Positions 25,141 to 32,312 of a stretch of DNA of 33,980 nucleotides are shown here, in pieces. The DNA comes from Acidobacteriota bacterium (GTDB lineage: Bacteria > Acidobacteriota > Thermoanaerobaculia > Thermoanaerobaculales > Sulfomarinibacteraceae). The position numbers and the translations under genes are program-made. Below the pieces are notes generated by a model. It had not been told where the DNA came from and did not search any database. It worked only from the letters and a program-made list of their open reading frames with translations. How positions within the stretch are numbered: the first letter of the stretch is position 1; each line of letters opens with the position of its first letter. The stretch covers positions 1 to 33,980 of the forward strand of contig JAJDNH010000205.1 in the NCBI GenBank assembly GCA_022340775.1, read 5' to 3'.

Positions 25141-26187
25141 GTGGCGACCGGGACGGACAAGAAGCTGCAGGAGAACCGCATCGGGCTCACGATTGCCGAC
25201 TACAAGGGCGGCAAGTCGACACTGTGCGGCGGCTGCGGTCACGACGTCATCACCAATGCGATCATCCGTGCGTTCCACGAGATGGGTGTGGAACCGGGAA
25301 GGGTGGCCAAGCTGTCCGGCATCGGCTGCTCGTCGAAGACCCCGACCTACTTCATCGATCGCGCTCACGGCTTCAACGGCGTGCACGGCAGGATGCCGGC
25401 GATGGCCACCGGAGCAGCCGTTGCCAACTGCGACCTGCGGGTAATCGGCATCTCGGGTGACGGCGACACCGCGTCGATTGGTATGGGACAGTTCGTGCAC
25501 CTGCTGCGGCGCAACGTGCCGATGATCTACATTGTCGAGAACAACGGCGTCTACGGCCTCACCAAGGGTCAGTTCTCGGCCACGGCCGACCTGGGCTCGA
25601 AGCTGAAGACCGGCATTGTCAACGAGCTGCCCCCGGTCGACCTGTGCGGGCTCGCGATCGAGCTCGGCGCCTCGTTCGTCGCTCGTTCCTTCGCCGGCGA
25701 CGTCAAGCAACTGGTCGGCATTCTGGAGGCAGCCATCGCGCACCGTGGCACCGCCCTGCTCGATGTCATCTCACCGTGCGTGACCTTCAACAACCATCCG
25801 GGATCGACCAAGTCGTACGACTATGCAAAGGACCACGAGGCGCCGGTGCACCAGATCGAGTTCGTACCATTCTTTGACCATCCGATGGTGGAGCAGGAGC
25901 CCGGTCAGGTGCGGGAGGTGCAGATGTACGACGGCTCCGTGGTGCGCTTTCGGCCGGTCGAGGAGGACTACGACCCGCGCGACCGCCACGGTGCCTGGCA
26001 CCACCTCAAGGAAGCAGCGGTGCGATCCGAGATCTTGACCGGAATCCTCTACGTTGACGAGAGAAAACCGGACTTTCTGAAGCTCCTCGATCTCGGCCCG
26101 GAGCCTCTCGTCCACGTGGGCGCCGACAAGCTGCGGCCGCCGCGCTCGGCGCTCGACGCAGTCAACGCGAGCCTGATGGAGGGGTGA
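25141..26187 (+). CDS. korB: 2-oxoacid:ferredoxin oxidoreductase, beta subunit
   Basis: A 348-residue thiamine-diphosphate and [4Fe-4S] subunit partnering KorA. Cluster ligands are probably Cys29 and Cys32 (CGGCGHD), Cys63 (GIGCSS) and Cys213 (SPCVTFNN). The ThDP/Mg motif is GDGD at 106-109 with Asn135 downstream (ENNGVYGLTKGQ). The GTG start at 25141 is one base after the korA stop, with GGGAGG eight bases upstream inside korA. It overlaps the CYTH gene by one base. No ferredoxin gene is present nearby. Confidence 0.94.
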   Translation: MATGTDKKLQENRIGLTIADYKGGKSTLCGGCGHDVITNAIIRAFHEMGVEPGRVAKLSGIGCSSKTPTYFIDRAHGFNGVHGRMPAMATGAAVANCDLRVIGISGDGDTASIGMGQFVHLLRRNVPMIYIVENNGVYGLTKGQFSATADLGSKLKTGIVNELPPVDLCGLAIELGASFVARSFAGDVKQLVGILEAAIAHRGTALLDVISPCVTFNNHPGSTKSYDYAKDHEAPVHQIEFVPFFDHPMVEQEPGQVREVQMYDGSVVRFRPVEEDYDPRDRHGAWHHLKEAAVRSEILTGILYVDERKPDFLKLLDLGPEPLVHVGADKLRPPRSALDAVNASLMEG

Positions 26188-26771
26188 TGATCTCCGGGGA
26201 AGCGCCCGGCCGGCCGCCGACGGAGCAGGAGCTGAAGATCCCGGTCGCTGATCTCGGGGAGGTTCGAAGGCGCCTGGGGGCAGTCGGCGCATCCTGCACG
26301 AGTTCGGCCCGACTCGAGATCAACGTCCTATTCGACAACGCCGCCGGTGAGCTCACGGCCTCCCGGCGCGTGTTGCGGCTGCGCTACGCCGGCGGATCCT
26401 GGCTGCTGACACTCAAGGGGCCGCCGATCTACCGGGGAGCGGTCAAGGAACGTGAGGAGCTCGAGACCCGGGTCGACGACGGCGAGGTGGTCACGGCGGT
26501 GCTCGATCGCCTGGGTTTCCGGCCCTCGATGCGCTACGAGAAGGAGCGCGAGACCTGGCAGCTCGGCGAGGTCGAGGTCGCACTCGACCACACCCCGATG
26601 GGGGAGTTCGTCGAGATCGAGGGACCGGTCGAGCACCTTGAGGACGCAGCGTATCGGCTCGGTCTGGACCCGGAGCGGGCGGTGCGCCTGTCCTACGTCG
26701 GGCTGTGGCGGTCGTACCGGGAGGAGCATCCGGAGCTCGACCTGCCGATTCACATGGTGTTCGGGGCATGA
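26187..26771 (+). CDS. CYTH-domain protein (class IV adenylate cyclase/ThTPase-like)
   Basis: A 194-residue CYTH domain, a tunnel-fold family that binds triphosphates with metal. The ExExK signature is Glu13-Glu15-Lys17, and further charged strands typical of the tunnel follow (RRVLRLRY, WLLTLKGP, EREELETRV, EVEVALDHTP, FVEIEG). Members include class IV adenylate cyclases, thiamine triphosphatases and tripolyphosphatases; sequence alone does not choose between them. ATG 26187 overlaps the korB stop by one base and has GGAGG four bases upstream. It overlaps the next gene by ATGA. Tight coupling with ThDP-dependent KorAB makes thiamine-triphosphate hydrolysis an attractive but unproven idea. 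Confidence 0.88.
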   Translation: MISGEAPGRPPTEQELKIPVADLGEVRRRLGAVGASCTSSARLEINVLFDNAAGELTASRRVLRLRYAGGSWLLTLKGPPIYRGAVKEREELETRVDDGEVVTAVLDRLGFRPSMRYEKERETWQLGEVEVALDHTPMGEFVEIEGPVEHLEDAAYRLGLDPERAVRLSYVGLWRSYREEHPELDLPIHMVFGA

Positions 26772-27727
26772 CCGGCGGTCACGAGATGCGCACCGCCATG
26801 GTGCTTGCGGCGGGGCGCGGGCGGCGGCTGGCCCCGCTCAGCGAGGTGCTGCCGAAGCCTGCGCTGCCGCTGCTGGGACGCCGTCTGGTCGGCTGGGCGA
26901 TGGCTCAGGCTGCGGCGGCCGGCGCCGAGAGCGTGGTCGTCAACGCATGGCACCTGGCGGAGCGTCTCGAGGAGGCGGTGGCCGAGGAGGCACACCGGGT
27001 GCCGCGAGTTGCCCTTTCCCGCGAACCGCAGCTGATGGGAGGTGCGGGGGGCCTCGCCCTGGCGCGCGACCGGGGGCTGCTCGACGGCGCTGGGCCGTTG
27101 CTGGTTCTCAACGGTGACGTCGTCTTCCGCCTCGACCTCGAGCCCGTGCTCGCGCGGCATCGCGAGAGTGACGACCTGGTGACGCTGGCGCTCCTGCCGC
27201 ACCTCGACCCCACGGCGTGGAGCCGGGTCCTCCTCGATGCCTCCGGGCGGGTTGAGCGAATCTGCGAGCCGGGCGCACCTGCCACCGGCGAGGTACCTCT
27301 CCTGTACACCGGCGTCATGGTGATGAGCCGCGAGGCGCTGGCAACGCTGCCGTCCGCGCCGGGGGAGATCGGCGATCTGCTGTGGGCGCCGGCCAAGGCG
27401 GTGGGGCGTTTCGGAGGGGTGGTGGTATCCGGCTACTGGCGGGAGGTCGGCACGCCCGAGGCGTACCGTGCGGAGACCGTGCGCCAGCTCGGTGACCAGA
27501 GCTGGTGTCACCCGGAAGCCACCGTGGCGCCGGCCGCGACATTGGATCGGTGCATGGTGGGGCGTAGCGCTCGCATCGAGCCGGGCGCCCAGGTGGCCGA
27601 GTCGGTGGTTGTCGAAGGCGCCGTCGTCGGCACCGGGGCGAGGGTCATCGGTTCCATTCTGATGGGCCGGGTCGAAGCGGGTCCCGGCGAGCACCTCACC
27701 GGCGTTGTCAGAGCCGCAGCAGGATAG
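26768..27727 (+). CDS. Sugar-nucleotide pyrophosphorylase family protein
   Basis: A 319-residue nucleotidyltransferase making an NDP-sugar from a sugar-1-phosphate. The N-terminal Rossmann signature is complete: VLAAGRGRRLAPLSEVLPKP at 12-31. Then come the NGDVVF metal/nucleotide motif and a VGTPEAY-like segment (EVGTPEAYRAE). The last 70 residues carry several left-handed beta-helix hexapeptides (e.g. ATVAPA, ARIEPG, AVVGTG). It resembles mannose-1-phosphate guanylyltransferase or glucose-1-phosphate thymidylyltransferase types; base and sugar are not assignable. The start overlaps the CYTH stop (ATGA); an ATG six codons later is possible. It is the last gene of the kor operon. Confidence 0.9.
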   Translation: MTGGHEMRTAMVLAAGRGRRLAPLSEVLPKPALPLLGRRLVGWAMAQAAAAGAESVVVNAWHLAERLEEAVAEEAHRVPRVALSREPQLMGGAGGLALARDRGLLDGAGPLLVLNGDVVFRLDLEPVLARHRESDDLVTLALLPHLDPTAWSRVLLDASGRVERICEPGAPATGEVPLLYTGVMVMSREALATLPSAPGEIGDLLWAPAKAVGRFGGVVVSGYWREVGTPEAYRAETVRQLGDQSWCHPEATVAPAATLDRCMVGRSARIEPGAQVAESVVVEGAVVGTGARVIGSILMGRVEAGPGEHLTGVVRAAAG

Positions 27728-27730
27728 AGG

Positions 27731-27756
27731 ACTCCGTCACTCCATCACTCCGTCAC
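27731..27756. repeat. Three 8-bp tandem repeats
   Basis: ACTCCGTC, ACTCCATC, ACTCCGTC followed by AC. It lies between the convergent 3' ends of the nucleotidyltransferase and the pseudopilin gene, like the octamer tract at 2831. Read on the minus strand the unit is GTGACGGA, with the same GTGA start as the other tract. Confidence 0.7.
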
Positions 27757-27777
27757 CGGGTGGGCGGGCGGGGGTTC

Positions 27778-28392
27778 CTACAACCCCGTCTTGCGCCAGT
27801 GCTGCCAGCCGCGGCGCCAGACCAGGCTGCGTACCCGTGCGGTCGGGCCGTACACGCGCAGGACACGCATTTCACTTCTGCCGTCGCTGAGGTAGATCGA
27901 GGAGGGGGTGGCGGTGCCGGCCGGCTTGAAGGTGACAATATCGCCACGCCCGGCACGGATCGGGTCGTTTTCATCGCCCCACAGCCAGCCCTGCCCGGCG
28001 GGATCGGGGACCCGGGTGCCGCGCAGTATTCCGGGCCCCGCGCCGCCGGTCGCAAGCTGCAGAACTTCGCCGGTGATGGGGTCGCGTCCGCTGCGGATGT
28101 CGGCGTGATTGACGCCGTCGCCGTCACCGTCCTCCGCCAGATAGCAGCGCCAGCGGCTGTCACCCGCACGCTCGAAGACGAGAGCGCTGGCTCGGCCGTG
28201 GAGAACGGCCTGCGCCCGTCCCCGGGCAACCAGACCGGCAAGCTGTTGGGCGGTTCGCATCAGGGCGGCACGCCGTTCGAGCACGGTGAGTCCCGGAACC
28301 GCGGCAGCCGCGACGATCGCGATCAGCGAGAGGACAATCAGAAGCTCCGCGAGCGACGCGCCCCCCTCAGCTCCATCAGTTGTGGTGCTCAT
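27778..28392 (-). CDS. GspH/FimT-like type II or IV pseudopilin
   Basis: A 204-residue prepilin-like protein. A type III signal sequence precedes the cleavage site Gly11/Ala12, with the hallmark Glu at +5 of the mature form (Glu16) and a hydrophobic helix ASLAELLIVLSLIAIVAAA. The C-terminal globular part contains an Asp/Gly-rich segment (AEDGDGDGVNHADI) that could bind calcium, as in some pseudopilins. It would be processed by a PilD-type peptidase and assembled as a minor pilin in a secretion, pilus or DNA-uptake machine. ATG 28392 has GGAGG five bases before it; the frame is open 14 codons further upstream. A terminator-like hairpin sits immediately before this ribosome site. No other pilus genes are nearby. 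Confidence 0.88.
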   Translation of the reverse strand: MSTTTDGAEGGASLAELLIVLSLIAIVAAAAVPGLTVLERRAALMRTAQQLAGLVARGRAQAVLHGRASALVFERAGDSRWRCYLAEDGDGDGVNHADIRSGRDPITGEVLQLATGGAGPGILRGTRVPDPAGQGWLWGDENDPIRAGRGDIVTFKPAGTATPSSIYLSDGRSEMRVLRVYGPTARVRSLVWRRGWQHWRKTGL

Positions 28393-28403
28393 GGTTTCCT
28401 CCG

Positions 28404-28427
28404 AAAAACGCGGCCCCGAAGGGCCGC
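28404..28427 (-). terminator. UUCG-loop terminator between comEA-like and gspH-like genes
   Basis: Read on the minus strand: GCGGCCC (28427-28421), loop TTCG, GGGCCGC (28416-28410), one G, then five T (28408-28404). The 7-bp GC stem with a UUCG tetraloop and T-run is a good intrinsic terminator. It ends two to three bases before the GGAGG of the pseudopilin gene, so it may limit transcription of that gene or protect the comEA-like mRNA end. Confidence 0.8.
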
Positions 28428-28456
28428 ATCCCATCCACGCTGCATGTCTCTTCGTG

Positions 28457-28804
28457 TCAGTGGTTGGAATCCGCGCTGGCGGACCGGCGCGGCAGGCGAA
28501 TCTTCTGTGTGAGGGTCGTCTCGCCCGACACGGCGATGTACGGGGCGAGGCCGGTGAGAGACCGCTCGCCGATACCGCGCACGGCGACCAGCTCGTCGGC
28601 GGACTTGAACGGCCCGTTGGCCTTGCGGAAGTCGATGATTCTCTTGGCCAGGGCCGGACCGACCCGCGGCAGGAGCTGCAGTTGGTCGGCGGTGGCGGTG
28701 TTGACGTTGACCACGCCCTTGGCCTGGGCTGCAGGGGTGCCCGCCGTGGCGGCCGCGGCGACGGCCAGGATGAGGACGAGAACGGTCAGGCTGCGACGGA
28801 TCAT
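28457..28804 (-). CDS. ComEA-like helix-hairpin-helix protein
   Basis: A 115-residue exported DNA-binding-type protein. Residues 1-28 are a signal peptide or N-terminal anchor (MIRRSLTVLVLILAV...AQA). The rest is the ComEA helix-hairpin-helix pair: VNVNTATADQLQLLPRVGP at 32-50 and ADELVAVRGIGERSL at 69-83. Family members bind incoming double-stranded DNA in the periplasm during transformation; the same fold occurs in other exported proteins of unknown role. The ATG at 28804 is preferred because AAGGAG lies seven bases before it. An earlier in-frame ATG at 28873 would add 23 hydrophilic residues. It is upstream of the pseudopilin gene in a likely operon, which fits a competence or secretion role. 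comEC is not in the window. Confidence 0.88.
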   Translation of the reverse strand: MIRRSLTVLVLILAVAAAATAGTPAAQAKGVVNVNTATADQLQLLPRVGPALAKRIIDFRKANGPFKSADELVAVRGIGERSLTGLAPYIAVSGETTLTQKIRLPRRSASADSNH

Positions 28805-28862
28805 CTGAGATCTCCTTTCCTGTGGTTGGTGTTTCGGGGCTGGTTCTTCCGGTGGGTTGGAG

Positions 28863-28891
28863 CTACGGGCCATGCATGTCGGACCTCCTTT
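28863..28891 (-). other. Strong ribosome site and 4-codon ORF in comEA leader
   Basis: AAAGGAGG (28891-28884) lies six bases before an ATG at 28877 that opens only M-H-G-P-stop. A second ATG at 28873, ten bases from the same site, opens the longer comEA frame. Either this site serves the long form or it drives a leader peptide. No amino-acid-specific attenuator was recognised. Confidence 0.45.
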
Positions 28892-28910
28892 CGCTGATGC
28901 CTGTCGCTAC

Positions 28911-28927
28911 GGCAGACTTCGTGCCAA
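28911..28927 (-). promoter_or_regulatory. Candidate sigma54 (-24/-12) promoter
   Basis: On the minus strand TTGGCACG-AAGT-CTGCC matches the sigma54 consensus TGGCACG-N4-TTGCW, with the invariant GG and GC spaced by exactly ten bases. The predicted start is near 28900, about 95 nt before the chosen comEA start and just before the AAAGGAGG site. Enhancer-type dyads lie upstream at 29001 and 29049. Confidence 0.6.
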
Positions 28928-29000
28928 CCTCATGAGCGCAGCCTAAGTACTTTTATTTGTGATCGTTGACGTGCGAATGCCCGACGGACGCGGGTGCGAA

Positions 29001-29024
29001 GACTGACAAAGATCTCTGTCAGTC
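29001..29024. promoter_or_regulatory. 24-bp near-perfect dyad (enhancer candidate 1)
   Basis: GACTGACA (29001-29008) and TGTCAGTC (29017-29024) flank AGATCT; only one base pair of the 24 is mismatched. Core form TGACA-N8-TGTCA. Its centre is about 88 bp upstream of the -24 element. Confidence 0.65.
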
Positions 29025-29048
29025 CGGGTCCGGCGCCAGGTTTCAGGG

Positions 29049-29068
29049 GTGACAGGTTTTTCTGTCAC
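29049..29068. promoter_or_regulatory. 20-bp dyad (enhancer candidate 2)
   Basis: GTGACAG (29049-29055) and CTGTCAC (29062-29068) again give the core TGACA-N8-TGTCA, centred 46 bp from the first dyad. Identical half-sites and spacing argue for one dimeric regulator binding both. Confidence 0.65.
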
Positions 29069-29175
29069 CGTCAGACGATTCTCACGGTGCCGCTCCGCAC
29101 GTTTCAGATGCCCGCAAGCCGAGGATTCACAACGACCTCCGTTGTGGTGGGCGGGTGTGCCGCCGAGAATCCGGG

Positions 29176-29181
29176 TATACT
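29176..29181 (+). promoter_or_regulatory. Possible -10 (TATACT) for the ubiX operon
   Basis: TATACT matches five of six consensus bases, 70 bp before the ubiX start. No good -35 at 16-18 bp is visible, so an activator would be needed. Confidence 0.3.
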
Positions 29182-29251
29182 CCCGCGGTGATGGTCGGAC
29201 GATTGGATCGGCTGCAGACGTGCGGGACACGCCGCGTAGCGGGAGGGGCCG

Positions 29252-29866
29252 TTGGGCACTGAGCTGGCGCTCGTGGTCTCCGGCGCCTCCGGCACGGCGC
29301 TCGCACGTCACTTCGCCATGGCGGCGCTGACGAGCGACGCCGTCGGCGTGCTGCACCGGGTCATGACCGGTCCGGCGTGCAAGGTGGCTGCTCACGAGCT
29401 GGGCGAAGAGTGGTCGACGGCGGCGCGGTTTCGTGACAGCCTGCCGGTCGATGGTGCTTCACGCACCAGGGTGCAGGCTTGGAGCGATTCCGAGCTGATG
29501 TCGCCGGTCTCGTCCGGCTCCCACCGCCTCGGTGGCGTCGTTGTCCTTCCCTGTTCGGCAGGGATGGTGGGTTCCCTTGCCAACGGCATCTCGCGCGGGC
29601 TCGCCCAGCGGGTCGCCGACGTTGCCCTCAAGCAACGCTGGCCGCTGGTACTTGGCGTGCGTGAGACGCCGATGTCGCCGGTCCTGCTCACCAACCTGGG
29701 CCGGCTGGCCCAGGCCGGGGCCCACATCGTGCCGCCGATTCCGGCGTTCTACCTGCGTCCGGACGAGGCCGAGGCGATGCGGGTGTTCATGGATCACTAC
29801 GTGATGCGGGTGCTCGACCTGCTCGACATCCCGATCTCCGGGGACGGCTTGCGGTGGAACGGGTAA
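29252..29866 (+). CDS. ubiX: UbiX-type flavin prenyltransferase
   Basis: A 204-residue enzyme that prenylates reduced FMN to make the cofactor of UbiD decarboxylases. Motifs: VVSGASGT near residue 8-15 (FMN phosphate loop), LPCSAGMVGSLANG near the dimer interface, and the family's REtP and PAFY blocks (GVRETPMSPVLL, PPIPAFYLRPDE). The best start is TTG at 29252, preceded by GGGAGGGG at 29241-29248. No in-frame ATG occurs until far into the FMN-binding region. The next gene, a UbiA-type prenyltransferase, overlaps it by 13 bases. The pair suggests quinone synthesis, either the Ubi route or the futalosine route (MqnM/MqnP). The partner decarboxylase UbiD/MqnL is not in the window. Confidence 0.92.
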   Translation: MGTELALVVSGASGTALARHFAMAALTSDAVGVLHRVMTGPACKVAAHELGEEWSTAARFRDSLPVDGASRTRVQAWSDSELMSPVSSGSHRLGGVVVLPCSAGMVGSLANGISRGLAQRVADVALKQRWPLVLGVRETPMSPVLLTNLGRLAQAGAHIVPPIPAFYLRPDEAEAMRVFMDHYVMRVLDLLDIPISGDGLRWNG

Positions 29867-30747
29867 GCGCCGCGCCACGCGCCTTTGTCGGCCACCTCCG
29901 CGAGACGGCGGAGATGATCAAGATCGAGCACACCGTGTTCGCACTGCCGTTCGCAGCCATCGCTCTGGTGACCGCGGCCGGCAGATCCTGGCCGGCACCG
30001 CGCGTGTGGCTTTGGGTGCTGGTCGCGATGGTGGCGGCGCGCACCGCAGCGATGACGTTCAACCGTCTCGCCGACCACCGGATCGATGCCGCCAACCCGC
30101 GCACCAGCGGCCGGGCGTTGCCGGCGGGAAGGCTCGGCCGTCCGTTCGCTTGGGCGGTGACCTCTCTGTCGGTGGCGACGCTGGTGCTGGCGGCCGGGAT
30201 GCTCAACCGGACCTGCCTGCTGCTGTCGCCGGTGGCGGTCGCGGTTCTCCTCGGCTACTCCTTCGCCAAGCGGTTCACGACATGGTCCCATCTCTGGCTC
30301 GGCTTGTCGCTGGGGATGGCGCCGGCCGGCGCCTGGCTCGCCGTTACCGGCCGGCTCGCTCCCGCGCCACTGGTACTGGGAGCGGCGGTGACTCTGTGGG
30401 TGGCCGGCTTCGATATCATCTACTCGTTGCAGGACCAGGCCTTTGACCGTGCGAACGGACTGTTCTCGGCACCGGCCCGGCTCGGCGTGGGACGGGCGCT
30501 GTGGCTGGCCCGCGGCGCACACCTGCTGGCACTTGCCGGCTTTTTGGTGTTCGCTGCCGCGGCCGGCGGCGGCGTGCTGAGGGCGGCTGCCGTGGTGGCG
30601 GCGGCGGGCCTGCTGGTGTGGCAGCACCGGCTGGTGGCGCCACGCGACCTGAGCCGGGTCAACGCGGCGTTCTTTACCACCAATGGGATCCTGTCGATCC
30701 TGATGTGTGTGTTGTTCGTGCTGGCCAAGCTGACGGCGGGCCCATGA
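29854..30747 (+). CDS. ubiA: UbiA-family prenyltransferase (MqnP-like)
   Basis: A 297-residue inner-membrane enzyme with eight or nine helices that attaches a polyprenyl chain to an aromatic acid. The first Mg-diphosphate motif is Asn70-Asp74-Asp78 in NRLADHRIDAANPRT, i.e. the NRxxDxxxDxxNPRT variant rather than the NDxxDxxxD of E. coli UbiA. The second is Asp194-Asp198 (YSLQDQAFD). To my knowledge this NR variant is typical of the UbiA homologue of futalosine menaquinone organisms, MqnP. The start is GTG at 29854 inside ubiX. Its stop overlaps the kinase start (ATGA). The acceptor substrate is inferred. Confidence 0.9.
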   Translation: MERVSAAPRAFVGHLRETAEMIKIEHTVFALPFAAIALVTAAGRSWPAPRVWLWVLVAMVAARTAAMTFNRLADHRIDAANPRTSGRALPAGRLGRPFAWAVTSLSVATLVLAAGMLNRTCLLLSPVAVAVLLGYSFAKRFTTWSHLWLGLSLGMAPAGAWLAVTGRLAPAPLVLGAAVTLWVAGFDIIYSLQDQAFDRANGLFSAPARLGVGRALWLARGAHLLALAGFLVFAAAAGGGVLRAAAVVAAAGLLVWQHRLVAPRDLSRVNAAFFTTNGILSILMCVLFVLAKLTAGP

Positions 30748-31436
30748 GCCGGAAGCTGCCTTTTCGCCACATCGCCGTCGAAGGTCCCATCGGCGTTGGC
30801 AAGACGTCGCTGGTCGAGCTGCTGGCCCGGCGCTTTGAGGGTGTGATGGTGCTCGAGGACATCACAAATCCCTTCCTGCCGTCGTTCTACGAACGGCGGC
30901 CCGGAGCCGCCTTTCAGGTGCAGATCTATTTCCTGCTGTCGCGATTCCAGCAGCAGCGCGAGATCGCTCAGATGGACCTCTTTCACAGCCTCGTCCTTGC
31001 AGACTACACCTTTCCCAAGGACCGGATCTTCGCCTACCTCAACCTCGACGACGCAGATCTGAAGGTGTACGAGAAGCTGTACCCGGTCTTACAGCAGGAG
31101 GTCCCCAAGCCCGACCTCGTGATCTATATGCAGGCCTCGGTGCCGGTGCTCCTGGAACGGATCCGGCGCCGCTCGCGCGACTACGAGAAGAACATTGACG
31201 CCGAGTATCTCGAACGGCTGAGCGAGGCGTACTCCTACTACTTCTTCCACTACCGGGAGACGCCATTGCTGGTCGTGAACACAGATGACATCGACTTTGT
31301 GAACAACCCCGCCGATCTCGACGCCTTCGCCGCTCAGATCGCGCGTTGCCGGCGGGGCACACAGGTCTACGTGCCGCTCGGATCCGATCGGACCGAGACG
31401 CTCCCCGTGGACGCGGATCGAGGAGAGTCGCCGTGA
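30744..31436 (+). CDS. Deoxynucleoside kinase
   Basis: A 230-residue salvage kinase of the dNK (deoxyadenosine/deoxyguanosine kinase) family. The P-loop GPIGVGKT is at 14-21, and the characteristic block ADYTFPKDRIFAYLNL follows near 85-100. The LID arginines lie in LLERIRRRSRDYE near 135-147. It phosphorylates deoxynucleosides in the cytosol; the base preference is not visible. ATG 30744 overlaps the ubiA stop. In some bacteria this domain is linked to folate enzymes (HppK); here it sits 30 bp upstream of the pantothenate genes. Confidence 0.9.
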   Translation: MSRKLPFRHIAVEGPIGVGKTSLVELLARRFEGVMVLEDITNPFLPSFYERRPGAAFQVQIYFLLSRFQQQREIAQMDLFHSLVLADYTFPKDRIFAYLNLDDADLKVYEKLYPVLQQEVPKPDLVIYMQASVPVLLERIRRRSRDYEKNIDAEYLERLSEAYSYYFFHYRETPLLVVNTDDIDFVNNPADLDAFAAQIARCRRGTQVYVPLGSDRTETLPVDADRGESP

Positions 31437-31466
31437 GGGTCCGGGCATCGAATCGGAGGTGTCCAG

Positions 31467-32312
31467 ATGGACCATACCGTCACGGTTCCGGAGGTCCGGT
31501 CCGCTAAGGGGGAGCGACCCCTCGTCATGATCACCGCCTACGACGCGCCGACGGCGCGATGGGGAGAGTCTGCCGGCGCCGACATCCTGCTGGTCGGCGA
31601 CTCGCTGGCGATGGTGGTGCTCGGCCACGACAGCACGCTTTCAGTCACGCTCGACGAGATGCTGCACCACGCGCGGGCGGTCATGCGCGCAAGCCGCCGT
31701 TGCTTGGTGGTCGGCGACCTGCCATTCGGCTCGTACCAGACGAGCGTCGAGCAGGCGGTCGAGAGCGGCGTCCGTTTTCTGCGCGAGGCGGGCGTGCACG
31801 CGGTCAAGCTCGAGGGGCTGTGGCCCGAGCGGGTCGAAGCCCTGGTCCGGTCCGGCATTCCGGTGATGGGCCACCTCGGCCTGACGCCGCAGTCCGTGCA
31901 CAGCTTCGGCGGCTACCGGGTGCAGGGGCGAGAGGTCGAGGATGCTCGGGCACTGGTCGCCGCGGCTCGCGAGCTCGAGGCGGCGGGCTGTTTCTCGATC
32001 GTGCTGGAAGGGGTACCGGCAGAGGTCGGTGAGGCAGTCACCGCGGAGGTCCGCATCCCGACCATCGGCATCGGCGCCGGCGTTGGCTGTGACGGACAGG
32101 TGCTGGTGGTGCACGACCTGCTCGGGCTCTCTCAGCCTCCGCGGCCGCGGTTCGTGGCGCCGTACGCCCGTCTTGGCGACGCTGCGGTGACCGCCATCTC
32201 GCGCTGGGCCGATGACGTCCGCGGCCGGCGGGTGCCGACCGGCGAGCAGTCGTACCATTTCAAACCGAGGGCGGCAGCCGCCTGGCGCCGCCGCCTGATC
32301 CGGGAGGCGTGA
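31467..32312 (+). CDS. panB: 3-methyl-2-oxobutanoate hydroxymethyltransferase
   Basis: A 281-residue TIM-barrel enzyme transferring a hydroxymethyl group from methylene-tetrahydrofolate to 2-oxoisovalerate, giving ketopantoate. The Mg ligands are Asp45 (VGDSLAMV) and Asp84 (GDLPFGSY) with Glu116 in KLEG, and the catalytic Glu181 is in IVLEGVP. Further conserved blocks are MGHLGLTPQS and IGIGAG. ATG 31467 has GGAGG six bases upstream. It overlaps panC by one base. The ketopantoate reductase panE is not in the window. Confidence 0.96.
   Translation: MDHTVTVPEVRSAKGERPLVMITAYDAPTARWGESAGADILLVGDSLAMVVLGHDSTLSVTLDEMLHHARAVMRASRRCLVVGDLPFGSYQTSVEQAVESGVRFLREAGVHAVKLEGLWPERVEALVRSGIPVMGHLGLTPQSVHSFGGYRVQGREVEDARALVAAARELEAAGCFSIVLEGVPAEVGEAVTAEVRIPTIGIGAGVGCDGQVLVVHDLLGLSQPPRPRFVAPYARLGDAAVTAISRWADDVRGRRVPTGEQSYHFKPRAAAAWRRRLIREA

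Noticed and set aside
27771-27787. GGGGTT-CCTAC-AACCCC hairpin at the end of the pseudopilin gene
   Set aside because: It covers the stop codon and has no T-run on either strand, so it is not supportable as a terminator.
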